A DNA stretch of 64,000 bases from Chthoniobacteraceae bacterium (GCA_028293625.1 JAQGOL010000036.1:1-64000); one strand, 5' to 3'; shown: positions 14,780-26,400, numbered from the stretch's first letter. Made by a program: numbers and translations. The notes: generated from the sequence alone by a model not told the origin.

Positions 14780-17700
14780 ATCTCCAGGATATCCCTGCCC
14801 GCATCCTGACCGTCCGCGTCAAGGCGGCTGACAAAGCGCTGCAAGCGCAGCCCGTTTTCTCCGTGGACGGCAGCGCGACTCACCAAGACGAATTCGAAAT
14901 CCGGCTCAAGGATTCCGTTATCCGCGTCAAACCTGTGGTGAATGCCGACATTCGCCGGCTCCACTCCGAGCTCGCCAGCGGCCGAACCATCCTCGCACAA
15001 CTCGCCAATCTCGCCGCTGATGGGAGCATTGAACTTCAGGTCGCCTTTTTCGCCGGCGAACTTTTGGACATGGGTGATGTCCAGGTCGGCGTGGATGAGT
15101 ACGTGGAAAAAGGGATGGCCAGGATGGAAGGGGGTAAGGGCAAAATCAAAGCCGGCCGCCTTTACGCGAAACTGGAGCAGCTTTGCTGCTTCCACCATGG
15201 CGGCAACGCGTTTTTCTTCCTCACCGCCGGCCCGGCGATTGACGGCGCGGTGAAGCCTGAACCAGCGCCGGATGAGGAAGTGAGCGAGGTGCCCGAGGCG
15301 AGCAATGGCGCGGAAGATGGGGCGGACTTGGAATCGGCCGGCGAGCCCGATGAGGTGCGGGATGCCCTGCAAGCGCCAAAACCCGAGCCCACTCGCAAGA
15401 ACTCGTTCTGCGTCACCGGTGACGGCATCCGCTTCGTCGTCACCGCGACCGCCATTCCAGATGGCGAGTCGATCTTCACCATCACGAGGCTGACCAAGCT
15501 CAGAGACGAGCCGGATCGCGCCTTGCGTCTCGCCAAGGGGAAGCTGCGATTCGTCGACTGGACGCAGACGGGAAAGATTCAAGTTCAGACCAGGGCGCAG
15601 ATGACCGCGCTGACCAAGGATGAAAGCAGCTATTTGAAGAAATGGGACGAATTCGGCGACCTCGAGGGCGAGTTCATGCTCAAACGTGCTCGGGAAATCG
15701 GCGCACTGCGGTATGGCCACGTGAGCTCGAATCGCGACGGGACCGTTTCAATCCGCATTGCGGAGGCGTCAGATTTCGCGTTGAACGCCCTGGCAAAGGG
15801 CGAAATTGGGGAAGTGGAGGCCGTCAATGATTCACCGGAATATCTCAAGAATCCGGAATTGACGTTCGCGGAGTTTATCAGCCGTATCGAGCAAGTTGCA
15901 GCCGACGAGAAATTGCCGGGAAAGCATAAAAAAGAGCGAAAGGACGAGAATTCCTACCTCAAGGTTTCCAGCTTCGATGCGGCTTCGAGGTCGCTGACGA
16001 TCAAGACGGAAGATCTTCCTCCCTCCGGAACGCTCATTCGTTCCTTGTCAGGCGAAATTGCGCAAATCAAGCGCCGGATCGCTGCCCGCAAGGCAATTCT
16101 CACTGGCCGCGACGCCAATGGGCAGCTTGGACCTTTGATCGAGGAAAAAGGCAGGATTACGCGAATCCGTCCGCCGCAAAAGATCCCGCCGCTCTCGGCC
16201 TTCGTTCGAGACAAGATCTTTCGGCAGCGGCCGACTCCCAGGCAGGAGGAGGCGATCGAAGTCGCGCTGAACACGCCTGACATTGCGCTCATCCAGGGTC
16301 CGCCCGGCACCGGCAAGACCACGGTGATCGCCGCCATTCTCGAGCGCCTTAATGAGTTGACGGTCAAGGGCGGCGCGAGCCTCAAAGGCCGGATTCTCCT
16401 TACCGGCTTCCAGCATGACGCGGTGGAGAACATGATTGACCGCATCTCGCTCAACGGCATTCCGGTTCCCAAGATCGGAAAACGCTCGGGCGCCGAGGAA
16501 GACGACTTTAATGTCTTTGAAAGGAAGATGGAAGAATGGTGCGGCAAGCTCGCCGCGGAACTCGGCGCGAAAAATCCGCAGATCGCCGAGATCAAGCAGG
16601 AAATGGAAATGAAGAACCTGTGCCTGCAATATCTTCAGGCGCCGACGCGGACGCTGGCGGCGAATCTCGCGAAAGGAATCGCCGGCCTCGGCAGTGCCAT
16701 TCTGGGTGAAGAGCTCTCACGCCGCGCTGCCAATCTCGCGAAAAGGCTTTCGCTCGAGGAAAGCCTCAACGCCGGCTCCGATTCGCCATTGGATGCGGTG
16801 CGGCGTTTGCGTATCCGACCGGAGAGCTTTGCCGATGACGGGCCGGACCGGGTGGCCGACGCGCTGGACGATTTGAAAGATCTCCTCGAGGAAAACGAAC
16901 GCGACCTGCTCGACCAGGCCAGCCTCTGGTGCAAGGAGGACGGCATTCCGCCTTTCCTGAACAGCCTGGCCGCGCTGAAAAAGAAACTCCTTATCCTTTT
17001 CACGGCTCCGCCCGTGTTCCGCGTGGAAAAGCAAAATGACGAAGTCATCGCGCTGGCTAGCGAAGCCGTTAAGAGAATCAAGGTGGCAGGATTCTCCGCC
17101 AAGGATGCGAAATCCGCCGCGCTGGCCGAATTTCTAGATGAGCTCGAAAGCAATCCATACGGGATGATCGACGCGGTTTCGGATTACAGTTACGCCTTCG
17201 CCGCCACCTGCCAGCAGAGCGTCAACCGGCAGATGCAGAAGAAAAAGGGATTCACGGGAGACAACCCCGGCGAGAGCATGGATTACGATTACGTCATCGT
17301 GGATGAGGCGGCCCGCGTCTCGCCCCGCGACCTGATGATTGCCATGGCGCAGGGCAAACGAATCATCCTTGTAGGCGACCACCGGCAGCTGCCGCATATC
17401 GTGGACGAAGATGTGATCGAGAAACTCTCCGAGGAAGAAGATAATCAATTACTCGCGCTCGAAAACGAGGTGGAGCGTGATGAAAAAAAGTGGGTGAATA
17501 TCAGCCTCTTTGAGTACCTGTTCACCACGCGCCTGCCGATGTTGGAAAAGCAGGATAGCTTCCCCCGCCGTGTCACCCTCGACACCCAATACCGCATGCA
17601 TCCGCTTTTGGGGGAATTCGTCAGCCGCAATTTTTATGAGCGCTTCGATGCGTCAGAAAGATTCCGCTCTGGAAAGCCGGTGAGCGATTTCGCGCACGCC

Positions 17701-18615
17701 CTACCCGGCACGGATGGTAAGCCCGCCGTCTGGCTGGAAGTTCCGGTCGCGAAAGGCCGTCACCATTCGAGCGGACATAGCTGGACGCGCCCGGCTGAGG
17801 CCATCGCCGTCGCTCAGCAGCTAAAGACGTGGATGAACTCCGCGGGAGGCCTCTGCAGTTCCCCGGCATTCTCAAAGGAGGACTTCGCCGATCTCTCTTC
17901 GCTGGCGGCTGGTTTGAAGAAGCCAGGCCGCAAGTTTGACGCTTGGCTTGCGGAGCAACTTTCCGATCGGACACAGACCGCGCTGGCCACGTATGAGGGG
18001 CAAAGCTCCGAGGGGCCGGCGCTCATCGACACGCTGACGCAAGACCTGAATAATCTCCTCAAGCGCTCCTCGATTTACTCCCCGGAACGTTTTGACGGCA
18101 TCGCCCTGCGCCCTGCGGTCCAATCACTCCTTTCGCAGGCTCCTTCAGAAGGCACTCTCGACCGCCTCCACCGCCTGCTAATCGAGGACGCTTACCCAGT
18201 GCAACTCAGAAGGCATCCACTCTCCTTCGCGGTGATTTCCTTCTACAAGGCGCAGGCCGAACTCATCAGGGCGAAGCTCGGCAGAATCACGGAGGACGAC
18301 GACAAGCTTCGCGTCGGCACCGTGGACTCGTTTCAAGGCATGGAGTTCGATGTCGTCTTTCTCTCCATGGTCAGGACCTTGCCGACGGGCTGGGAACCGG
18401 ACGACAGCGACCGCGTAAAGCAAGCCAGGCGAATGTTCGGCCACCTCTGCCTGTACAATCGCCTGAATGTATCGATGAGCCGCCAGAAAAAGCTGCTGGT
18501 TTTGGCAGGTGATTCGGGACTGCTGCAGAGTGACCTCGCGGCAGAGTTCATCCCCGGATTAGTGGATTTCTTCCAGCTCTGTCAGACGGAAGGGAGGGTA
18601 TTGCCATGTCAGTGA
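14776..18615 (+). CDS. SF1 DNA2/UPF1-like helicase, 1279 aa
   Basis: A large superfamily-1 helicase. Motifs in order: Q-like FRQRPTPRQEEAIEVAL, Walker A GPPGTGKTT near residue 508, the DEAA box VIVDEAARVSP near 840, VGDHRQLPHIV (motif III), DTQYRMHPLLG near 936, VDSFQGMEFDVVFLS near 1186 and NVSMSRQKKLLVLAGD (motif VI). About 480 residues before the helicase core are of unknown fold and contain an acidic Pro/Glu-rich linker near 155-205. An ATGA overlap joins it to the kinase gene, and its end overlaps the next gene by 10 bases. It would unwind or translocate on nucleic acid within the same complex as the McrB/McrC-like proteins. Confidence 0.88.
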   Translation: MNLQDIPARILTVRVKAADKALQAQPVFSVDGSATHQDEFEIRLKDSVIRVKPVVNADIRRLHSELASGRTILAQLANLAADGSIELQVAFFAGELLDMGDVQVGVDEYVEKGMARMEGGKGKIKAGRLYAKLEQLCCFHHGGNAFFFLTAGPAIDGAVKPEPAPDEEVSEVPEASNGAEDGADLESAGEPDEVRDALQAPKPEPTRKNSFCVTGDGIRFVVTATAIPDGESIFTITRLTKLRDEPDRALRLAKGKLRFVDWTQTGKIQVQTRAQMTALTKDESSYLKKWDEFGDLEGEFMLKRAREIGALRYGHVSSNRDGTVSIRIAEASDFALNALAKGEIGEVEAVNDSPEYLKNPELTFAEFISRIEQVAADEKLPGKHKKERKDENSYLKVSSFDAASRSLTIKTEDLPPSGTLIRSLSGEIAQIKRRIAARKAILTGRDANGQLGPLIEEKGRITRIRPPQKIPPLSAFVRDKIFRQRPTPRQEEAIEVALNTPDIALIQGPPGTGKTTVIAAILERLNELTVKGGASLKGRILLTGFQHDAVENMIDRISLNGIPVPKIGKRSGAEEDDFNVFERKMEEWCGKLAAELGAKNPQIAEIKQEMEMKNLCLQYLQAPTRTLAANLAKGIAGLGSAILGEELSRRAANLAKRLSLEESLNAGSDSPLDAVRRLRIRPESFADDGPDRVADALDDLKDLLEENERDLLDQASLWCKEDGIPPFLNSLAALKKKLLILFTAPPVFRVEKQNDEVIALASEAVKRIKVAGFSAKDAKSAALAEFLDELESNPYGMIDAVSDYSYAFAATCQQSVNRQMQKKKGFTGDNPGESMDYDYVIVDEAARVSPRDLMIAMAQGKRIILVGDHRQLPHIVDEDVIEKLSEEEDNQLLALENEVERDEKKWVNISLFEYLFTTRLPMLEKQDSFPRRVTLDTQYRMHPLLGEFVSRNFYERFDASERFRSGKPVSDFAHALPGTDGKPAVWLEVPVAKGRHHSSGHSWTRPAEAIAVAQQLKTWMNSAGGLCSSPAFSKEDFADLSSLAAGLKKPGRKFDAWLAEQLSDRTQTALATYEGQSSEGPALIDTLTQDLNNLLKRSSIYSPERFDGIALRPAVQSLLSQAPSEGTLDRLHRLLIEDAYPVQLRRHPLSFAVISFYKAQAELIRAKLGRITEDDDKLRVGTVDSFQGMEFDVVFLSMVRTLPTGWEPDDSDRVKQARRMFGHLCLYNRLNVSMSRQKKLLVLAGDSGLLQSDLAAEFIPGLVDFFQLCQTEGRVLPCQ

Positions 18616-20567
18616 CAGTCCTGGATTACGGCAGGCCAAATCCTTTTGGTGAGACCATTGGCCGGCCGCGCAATCTTGCCTGGCCGGTAAATGCCTATCG
18701 GGTCACGCTGCCGAAAGCATCGGATGGCGACGACGGGCTGAACGCCTTCGAACGTGTCATCTTGAAACTCCTTGATGCCGTCGGCGCGCTGGACGCCGGT
18801 GCGCTGGCGGATGAAACCCGGATCCCGATAGATCTGGTCAAAGGCATTCTTCTGCGCTTGCGGGACAAGTCATTGATTGACGAGCGCAATGTCATCATCC
18901 AGCCGAAGCGCGAGGACCGCGAAAGCAAGGAGGAGAAAGTGCCGGTGTTTGCCACGGCGCTCTTGTACCGCGAACTCGTCACCGGAAGGATTCTTCCTTT
19001 CCTGCATTTCTTGGACGAGAATCCATTGCGAAAGCGCGAGGAGGAGCGGTTCATCAAAACACTCAGGGCGGATAGTGAAAATGCGGCGCCTCCCCCGGTG
19101 CCCCGCGATGTCATCGGCGCCTTGCGGGCCATGAAGAGGTGGTCGGAGGCGCGGGGGAGCAGCGAGAAGTTTCCTGCCGTCGAAAAAATCACAATCGCTC
19201 AGCAGCCGGAGCGGCATCATCTCGACTGCCCCATCGCCATCCCAAAGAGCGAAAGCGAGTTTCGCATCGCCGATCCATTCGGGAACGGATTCTCGCTCAT
19301 ACTCGAAAGCGCGTTCGAGCGATTGCTCGAGCAGGATGGGAAGCTGGCCGGGTGGCTGCGCGAGTGGAAACAATCATTGCGCGATCCACGTCCTCCAAAA
19401 CGTGACGACCCAGATGAACGGCCGAAAGAACCGTTCGACACCGACGCCAATCAGCAGCGTTTCCCGAAGCTTGTCGCCAATCTGCGCAAGCCGAAGAACG
19501 CGGCGTTTCGCTCGATTTCCACGATCTACGCCTCTCTCGAATGGGCCCTGTTTTACGCCTGCCGGCGTCTTCCATTTGAGGGCGCGATCGCGAAGCTCCA
19601 ATTTGCCGCGCAGTCCGAACAGCCGGAGCTGATTGGGAACGCGGCGCATCACCTGGGGCTGACACCACCAGAGCGCAAGTTCAATCCGCTTCTGGAAAAG
19701 AAGCTTCAGGATTTTAGAAATGGGGAGGCAGAACTGCAGACCCTTCTTTCCATCGCGATTCTACAGGCGGAGAATGACTGGGCACATCCCTTGCACCGCA
19801 TCGCCTCCACGCACCCCGATCTCCTTATTCGTCTGTCCAACATCAAGAAGAGCCGCGACGAGAAGAGACACGGCCAGGGCAAAGCCGACGCGGCGGATCT
19901 GGAATTGGCCGACGACGCTTTTATGCGCGAGATTGTACATGCGCTTTTGCCGGAAATCAGCTTTTCGGATACACCCGCTGCCGGACCGGATCAGGATGCC
20001 CGCGCCGATTCTCTTTTGGAGGCTCGCGATAGCATCCAGGGCGAATTTGGCTTCCGGTCCTTCAATCTCCTCGGTGCAAACCTGCAGGATCGCCTGATCT
20101 GCGCGGAGAGATTCTGGATGTCCTGCGTGGATGGTGACGACGCGCTCGTTTTCGCCCGTGATCTCTACGCCGCCGTCCAGTCAGCATTTGCGAAGCATCT
20201 GGCCGGAAAATTGCCACCAGATGTTCACGACTCTGAGCTCGCCAACGTGGCGGCAAGGAAGGCGGCAGACGCCGGTCTTGGCGGGACATGGCCGGTACGC
20301 CTGCGCACCGTGAAGATTTCCTTTATCCGCCAAAGCATGCAGGGAGCGGATCAGTCGCTCGGTGCCTGTACGATTGCATTTCTTCTCATCGCGAATGGCG
20401 AAACCTTGCGCGCGGTCGCGAATTCTCAGCCGACTTTCATCGATGATGTCGACATCATCCTCACCCGGAGTGGCCACGGAAATGAACCGCTTCCGCTACC
20501 AAAAGCGGACATCGCAAAGCTTCGCAAAGCGTCTTACACAACCATAAAAACACTTTTTGAGGCCTAA
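18606..20567 (+). CDS. Winged-helix protein with possible HEPN-like segment, 653 aa
   Basis: Unrecognised as a whole. Residues about 45-100 read as a winged helix-turn-helix (FERVILKLLDAVGALDAGAL, IDLVKGILLRLRDKSLIDE). A long helical C-terminal half contains KKSRDEKRHGQG near residue 414, a basic R/H cluster reminiscent of HEPN-type RNase or HEPN-like signatures, but the match is short. The gene sits between the helicase and the McrB-like ATPase, overlapping the first and 3 bases from the second, so a DNA- or RNA-binding adaptor in the same complex is a reasonable inference. No membrane segment is visible. Confidence 0.6.
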   Translation: MSVTVLDYGRPNPFGETIGRPRNLAWPVNAYRVTLPKASDGDDGLNAFERVILKLLDAVGALDAGALADETRIPIDLVKGILLRLRDKSLIDERNVIIQPKREDRESKEEKVPVFATALLYRELVTGRILPFLHFLDENPLRKREEERFIKTLRADSENAAPPPVPRDVIGALRAMKRWSEARGSSEKFPAVEKITIAQQPERHHLDCPIAIPKSESEFRIADPFGNGFSLILESAFERLLEQDGKLAGWLREWKQSLRDPRPPKRDDPDERPKEPFDTDANQQRFPKLVANLRKPKNAAFRSISTIYASLEWALFYACRRLPFEGAIAKLQFAAQSEQPELIGNAAHHLGLTPPERKFNPLLEKKLQDFRNGEAELQTLLSIAILQAENDWAHPLHRIASTHPDLLIRLSNIKKSRDEKRHGQGKADAADLELADDAFMREIVHALLPEISFSDTPAAGPDQDARADSLLEARDSIQGEFGFRSFNLLGANLQDRLICAERFWMSCVDGDDALVFARDLYAAVQSAFAKHLAGKLPPDVHDSELANVAARKAADAGLGGTWPVRLRTVKISFIRQSMQGADQSLGACTIAFLLIANGETLRAVANSQPTFIDDVDIILTRSGHGNEPLPLPKADIAKLRKASYTTIKTLFEA

Positions 20568-20570
20568 AAT

Positions 20571-23447
20571 ATGGGACTTTTCGGAAAATCAGAAGATGAG
20601 CTGAAACAGATTGCCGCCGCCATGGATAAGCGGCAGACCGACTTTGACAACCGCGAGAGCGATATCAAAAGCGGTGAAATCAATCTTGCCCACCAACGTG
20701 ATCTGCTTGCGACGGACAAGGCCAAATTCGACACCGAGCGCGTCGACCACACCGGGGAGTTCAAACGTAGCGCCGAAAGTATTGCCGCTGCGAATGCCGA
20801 TCTGGAAAAGCGCCGCTCCGAAATTGTGCTGATGGAGGCCGGGGCCAAGGCAAACTTTGCTGACGCTCAGCGTGAGGCGTTCAAAGAGGTCGTCGAGGCG
20901 CGGCAAACTAAACTTGATGCACGCCAGTGCGATTTGGACGCGCTGGCTGCTGATGTTGCAAAAAGGCTGGAAGCCCTTCATGCCAAGGAAGGCGATCTCG
21001 CCAAGCGGGAACTCGCCGTAACCGAACGCGAGCAGAAAGCCGATGCCGGATACGCCGATAAAGCCCGGGCACTCGCGGACGAGGCAGCCCGCCAGCATCG
21101 GGCCAACCTGGCGGAGTCCGAACGACTGGAAAAGCTGGCGGCCCAATTCTCAATCGATCACCAGGCATTGGCGGAGAAGAAAGGCGAACTCACCCATCGG
21201 GAACGGGCCGTCATCCTGGCCGAACAATCGCGCGACCAGGGCTTCGTCGACGAGCGCGCCGCCCTCAACGCCGAATTCCGCGACAAGCGCGCCAGGATGG
21301 AGGCAGAAATTGCGAGCACCCGCGAGCAGAAGCTCTCCGCATTGGAGGACGAGATGGCGAAATTGAAAGCCGGGCGCCTGGAGAATGTTTCTCAAGCCGA
21401 GCAATCCGAGCGGGACCGTATCCGCGCGGAAATCGCCAAGGAGCGCGAGGCTTGGATCAGGCAGCAGGAAGACACCCGCAGGCAACTGGAGACCGAACGC
21501 ACCGAGCTTGAAAAGCAGAAGGGAGCGGTGTCCAGTTTGCAGAACGAATTCCAGGTCCGCACGGACGGGCTGGAGGCCGCCGAACGGATCCTCGAACGCA
21601 AAGAGCAGCGTTTGGAGCGGCGATGGAAGAAGCGCGACGACGAACTCAACGAGGAAGTCGAGTCGCAGTTGGCGGAGCGCCGCAAAACGCTCGAAGATAA
21701 AAATGCCCGCCTGGAAGGTGAGCTCGCCGATTTACGCGAATACCTCGGACGTCGCGAGAAGCGCCTTGGAGCCTTCGAGCATTTGGAGCAGCAGCTCCAA
21801 GGTAAGGATCCCGACCAATTCATCGACGAAATTAGAAGCAAGAGAGAGGAAGTCATGCGCCTCAAAGAAGAATCTGCCACTCTTCGCACGGAGGAGATGC
21901 GTGTGCTCGAACTGCAGGTACGGAATCAGAAAACGCGGGCGGACCAACTCGCGCAGCAAATTGCTTCCAACGAAGCCGACCTTGCGGAGGTTTCTGAGCT
22001 TCGCCGCAAGAACAAGCAGTTGACAGAAGACAGCGCAGCGAATTCCCGATTTGCGGAAAACTGCAAAGCAGAAACGGAGAGGCTGACGGCCGAACTCAAT
22101 CGCCTTCGCGCCGCCTACGAGCGTCCCGCCGAGGTGGAGGCCCGCTACAAGGAAATCGAGATGCCGCACATCAAGGCGGACAAGGTAAAGCCGCCGAAGA
22201 AAGCCGAAATGGATGAGCTTGCCTGGCTCACGGGTGTCGCCAGCGCCTGCGACAGCTACGGGCTGCATTTCAACCCGCGCATCCTGAAGGCGTTCCATAC
22301 CGCGCTCAAGACCGCCGAGTGGTCGCCGCTCACCGTTCTCGCCGGCGTGTCCGGCACCGGCAAATCCGAATTGCCCCGGCTCTATTCGCACTTTGGCGGG
22401 CTCCACTTCGAGCCCTTGTCTGTTCAGCCGAACTGGGATTCCCAAGAATCCATGCTCGGCTTTTTCAATTCGATCGACAACAAGTTCGACGCCCAGCCAA
22501 TTCTGCGGTTCCTCGCCCAAAGCCAGAAAAAGTGGGCTGCGAGCACCGATGCCAGCGAGGGCTATCCGGGGCTGGATGACGCCGTCTGCCTCGTCCTGCT
22601 CGACGAGATGAACATGGCTCACCCCGAACTCTACTTTGCCGAATTTCTGAGCAAGCTCGAGCTGCGGCGCGGCATGAAAGGCGCCGAGGTCCCGTCCCTG
22701 TCGGTGAAGATCGGCGCCGGCCTGCCACAGTACCAGCTTCCGCTCGGCCGCAATGTCCTTTGGACGGGGACGATGAATCAGGACGAAACAACCAAAGCGC
22801 TTTCCGACAAGGTGCTCGACCGATCGATTGTCATTCACTTTCCGCGGCCGACCGCACTCAAACGGCGCCTGAAGCTTACACCGCTTGATGGAAAAAACCG
22901 AGGACCTCTCTTGCACAAAAGCTCATGGCAAAGCTGGCTGACACAAGGCAGTTCCTTCTCCGAAGATGATATCGAGCCGTTCAAAACTTTCATCGAGGAA
23001 ACGAACGCCGCTCTCGCCATCGTCGGCCGCGCCATCGGACACCGTGTCTGGCAGTCCGTCGAATATTATATGGCGAACTATCCCGATGTCGGCGCCGCAC
23101 AAAAGTCCCAAGACAAAGGCGCACTAGCGAAAGCACTCCATACCGCCTTTGAAGACCAACTTGTCCAGAAGGTCATGCCAAAATTGCGCGGCATCGATAC
23201 CATCGGTAAGAGCAGAAAGGATTGCCTCGATAAAATCCTCGCGCAAATCAATAACGGCATCAGCGGCAATCGTTTTAATCTCGCTGACGACTTCAACCTA
23301 GCTTGCGAACTCGGCTACGGTCAGTTCATTTGGCAGTCGGCAAACTACCTGAGTGAACCCGCGGCTGTTTCAGTCCACGAGACAGTTTCGATGCCGAATT
23401 CTGGCCAGGAATCCTCGGCCGAAACAGCGCCGGAAACTTCGGCCTGA
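20571..23447 (+). CDS. Coiled-coil AAA+ ATPase, McrB-like, 958 aa
   Basis: Residues about 5-530 are an almost unbroken coiled coil (E/K/R/A/Q-rich heptads). The C-terminal third is a McrB-type AAA+ module: Walker A AGVSGTGKSELPRLY near 592, Walker B VLLDEMNMAHPELYFAEF near 677, and the sensor strand LWTGTMNQDETTKALSDKVLDRS. The DEMN-type Walker B and TMN sensor are typical of McrB/MoxR-related nucleases' motors. The following gene encodes a DUF2357/McrC-like protein, the expected partner. The long rod could place the ATPase ring far from its partner or oligomerise it. Confidence 0.85.
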   Translation: MGLFGKSEDELKQIAAAMDKRQTDFDNRESDIKSGEINLAHQRDLLATDKAKFDTERVDHTGEFKRSAESIAAANADLEKRRSEIVLMEAGAKANFADAQREAFKEVVEARQTKLDARQCDLDALAADVAKRLEALHAKEGDLAKRELAVTEREQKADAGYADKARALADEAARQHRANLAESERLEKLAAQFSIDHQALAEKKGELTHRERAVILAEQSRDQGFVDERAALNAEFRDKRARMEAEIASTREQKLSALEDEMAKLKAGRLENVSQAEQSERDRIRAEIAKEREAWIRQQEDTRRQLETERTELEKQKGAVSSLQNEFQVRTDGLEAAERILERKEQRLERRWKKRDDELNEEVESQLAERRKTLEDKNARLEGELADLREYLGRREKRLGAFEHLEQQLQGKDPDQFIDEIRSKREEVMRLKEESATLRTEEMRVLELQVRNQKTRADQLAQQIASNEADLAEVSELRRKNKQLTEDSAANSRFAENCKAETERLTAELNRLRAAYERPAEVEARYKEIEMPHIKADKVKPPKKAEMDELAWLTGVASACDSYGLHFNPRILKAFHTALKTAEWSPLTVLAGVSGTGKSELPRLYSHFGGLHFEPLSVQPNWDSQESMLGFFNSIDNKFDAQPILRFLAQSQKKWAASTDASEGYPGLDDAVCLVLLDEMNMAHPELYFAEFLSKLELRRGMKGAEVPSLSVKIGAGLPQYQLPLGRNVLWTGTMNQDETTKALSDKVLDRSIVIHFPRPTALKRRLKLTPLDGKNRGPLLHKSSWQSWLTQGSSFSEDDIEPFKTFIEETNAALAIVGRAIGHRVWQSVEYYMANYPDVGAAQKSQDKGALAKALHTAFEDQLVQKVMPKLRGIDTIGKSRKDCLDKILAQINNGISGNRFNLADDFNLACELGYGQFIWQSANYLSEPAAVSVHETVSMPNSGQESSAETAPETSA

Positions 23448-23450
23448 TCC

Positions 23451-26400
23451 ATGTCTGTTAACCTTTCCCGGAACCCGCCTCCTTCCGCGATTGAGGAAGT
23501 CTACGCCGCTCTCGCCGCTAATGGCCCAGATGCCGGACGCATTCGAAGCGTCGTCTCCCTGCGTCACTGGTTTCATGAACTGGGTGAATTCGACCAGTTG
23601 ACCGGCGAATTGATGCCGATGTCGCTCACAACAGTCTGTGAACGCATTCTGGTATCGCAGTCAGATCTGGAGGCGAGCTGTAAGGATCGGCTGCAGAAGG
23701 TGCTCGATCACGTTCGCGAGCCTCTTCTTGGACTGATTAAGCGTCCCGTAGGGAAACTGATACGGGAGCAGGCCATGCTTCCTGTGCGTTCTGCTCGTGA
23801 ACTGGATTCCTCCAGCTTCATGGCCTTGAGCCGCCGTCCTGGGCGGACGATCCGGGAGAAGCTTGCAGGCAAGCCCTATCTCCAAGCGATCCGCCGCAGC
23901 CCCACCTTGGACACTATCGAGAACCGCCTCATGAAAGCCCTCTGTCGGCGATTGACCGAGCTTCTCCAGCTCAGGCAGAAGTGCTTTCGGAACGCCGAGC
24001 CCTCGGAAAGTCTCGAGTTGCTGCAGGTTCTCGACTCTTGGTTCCATGGCTCAGACGCTGTGGGGATTGGCCCGTGGACCAACCTTCCACCCAACAACAC
24101 ACTCCTTCAGCATCGAAGCTATCGACGGCTCTGGAAGGGTTGGCGCTGGCTTCAGGCTATCAACGAAGATTTTCAACGCGACTACCGCCAGCACGAAGAC
24201 CAATGGGCGGAGATTCTCTTCTGGACCCTACTGACCCGGCTTCGCGAATTACCGAACGTCCGGATCGCGGAACAACCGGTTTTTCCAGATTACGATCACT
24301 TCAGAATCGACCCAGGAATGGGAAATAGGAGCGGCGCTTACTCGTTGCCCGGATGCATCGTCAGCTCTCCATCGAAGGCCGAACTGAAGCCATTTCGCCT
24401 GCGCTTGTCCCGGAGCGGTCGTGTTGAAATGGTCTTTGACGGGATAGAAGACGATACTCTAGCGAGCTTCGGATTTGACGAAACTGGAACCGTAAGGGCG
24501 AAGATTAGAGGAGAAGTATTTACGGTTCCGCTAAGCCCCCATGGAGCGGCAGTCATCGCGTCGAAAGTTGTGCCTGCATCACTGCCACAGAGGGCGAGGG
24601 TTTCCGAAGCCTCTCCGTCAAGCCACACCGTTGTCGATTTGGCTTTCATAAGGCCGAGGTTCGGTAACGACCATAGTGAGGGGATGTTCCGCTCGCGGCT
24701 GCTATGGCAGCTGTGGCAGGTGCCCGATCGCCCCGTTCATGAACTAGACTTGGGGACGCAAAACGCCCTGGCTCTGCATCAGTATGCTACAACGGTGAGC
24801 ATATTCGATCTTCTCAGTTCGGTACGGCCAGAGGCAATTTCAGCTGGAACGCTCAGCCGGGCCGCACGGCACTTCAGTCAAAAGATCCTTGACGCTCTTC
24901 AAACCGAATCACTGACGTACCTTGTCCCCGACGCGGTCGACGACTTCAGTTTAGAGATTCTGAGAACTAACTTGAATGCCCGTTTCCCTAAAGCGGAGCC
25001 ATTGCCCCGCAGTATTGCGGCGGCAATGACGTGGCAATCATCAGGCGACTTTATTAGGCACCGAATAAGGGATGGCGCTCACGTCCTTGTAATCGATGCA
25101 GTGGCAGGTATTTTTTCCGCTACACCGCTAATTGCTAGATACAAGCAGCAACTTGCGAAATTGGTGCCAGAGACTCGAGGAATCTACTGGGAACGTTGTC
25201 CGACAGTCAGCGGTCACGCCAATTTTTCCTCTACCGGAATGGCTGTCAATGCACTGAGGAATGGCGGGTGTTTCTTTTCAGAGCCGTTGGGAAACCTGTG
25301 CGGGCTACAGGGAGTCATCGACGAGAGGGACCGAGTTAGTTGGCTCGGCACCGATGAGTCATGGTTTTCACCAACGGTTGGGCTGGTCGACCGTTATAGA
25401 GAATCACGAAAACCAGCAAGCAATGCGTGGGACGACTTGTCTCATGGCTTGGAACCTTTTTTTCGTGAAATCTCCATAAATACGAAGGTATTCCTTCTTG
25501 CCATTGGTGACACAGACCCAGATTTTGTCGGTCTGCCGCCAAGAGAGTTGATCGAAGGGCACCGGGTCGAGTGGGTGATGCCTCCACGCCAACTCACGCG
25601 CGGTGGCCAGATTCTCCGAAAGTGGCAAACTGCAGCGGGTGGCTTCCCGCTGTGGCAAGACAACCTGCCAGAATTGAGCGTTCGTATTTTGGTGAACGGT
25701 AGCTCTAAGCTATTTCATCTGGTGAAAGATATCCCTCCGGTGTCCCCCAAGAGAGGCGTACCCGTGTCTATCCCAATCAAAGACACATTCGATCTCGAAG
25801 CCGGGCACCCCGACTATGACTTCCCTTTGCTGAAGGGAGCCGAAGGAAGCAAACTGCGCTATAAGGCTAAGTTGAAGTCGCCGGCATTTCCGCTGCGTCA
25901 GAACACGCCCTGCAAGTTGTTCTTGACCTTCACTTATGGTGAAGACAACCCGTACGAACTGTGTTTTCAACCTCTCCGTCCAGAAGAAGCAGGATTCCAA
26001 AGCGTAAAAGTAGAGTGGCAGGAATCATTCAAATCCATTCCATGGGAGCTACTAGTGCCCAAATTTCCCCCTCGCAACACGTGGGCGGATTTAAAGAGTT
26101 TCAGAACAGGGAAGGATAAGTCTATTGACTTACTAGCTGAGCTTCAGCGGACACTGGATCTAAATCCCCTAGTGAAGGCTCTCGACTCCTTCTACAAGGC
26201 AAACACGGACCCATTACCGTATCCAGAACGTTCCTGCGGAGAGATCAAGTCCACAAACTGGGATCGTGGCTTCTGCTTCGTGCGGACTCAGTCAGGTGAT
26301 ATATTCTGCCATATTAAAAGTTTTTGCGAAGAAGTGGATCCCGATGAGATGAAGGTGGGGCAGCTCCTCTTCTTCGACATAAGGGAATCAAATGGGAAAG

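Noticed and set aside
14755-15720. 321-codon minus-strand frame opposite the helicase N-terminus
   Set aside because: No motif, and the codons look like an antisense shadow; the helicase frame is continuous and coupled to the kinase gene.
21732-22916. 394-codon minus-strand frame opposite the McrB-like gene
   Set aside because: High-GC antisense shadow; the plus strand has a clear AAA+ protein with motifs.
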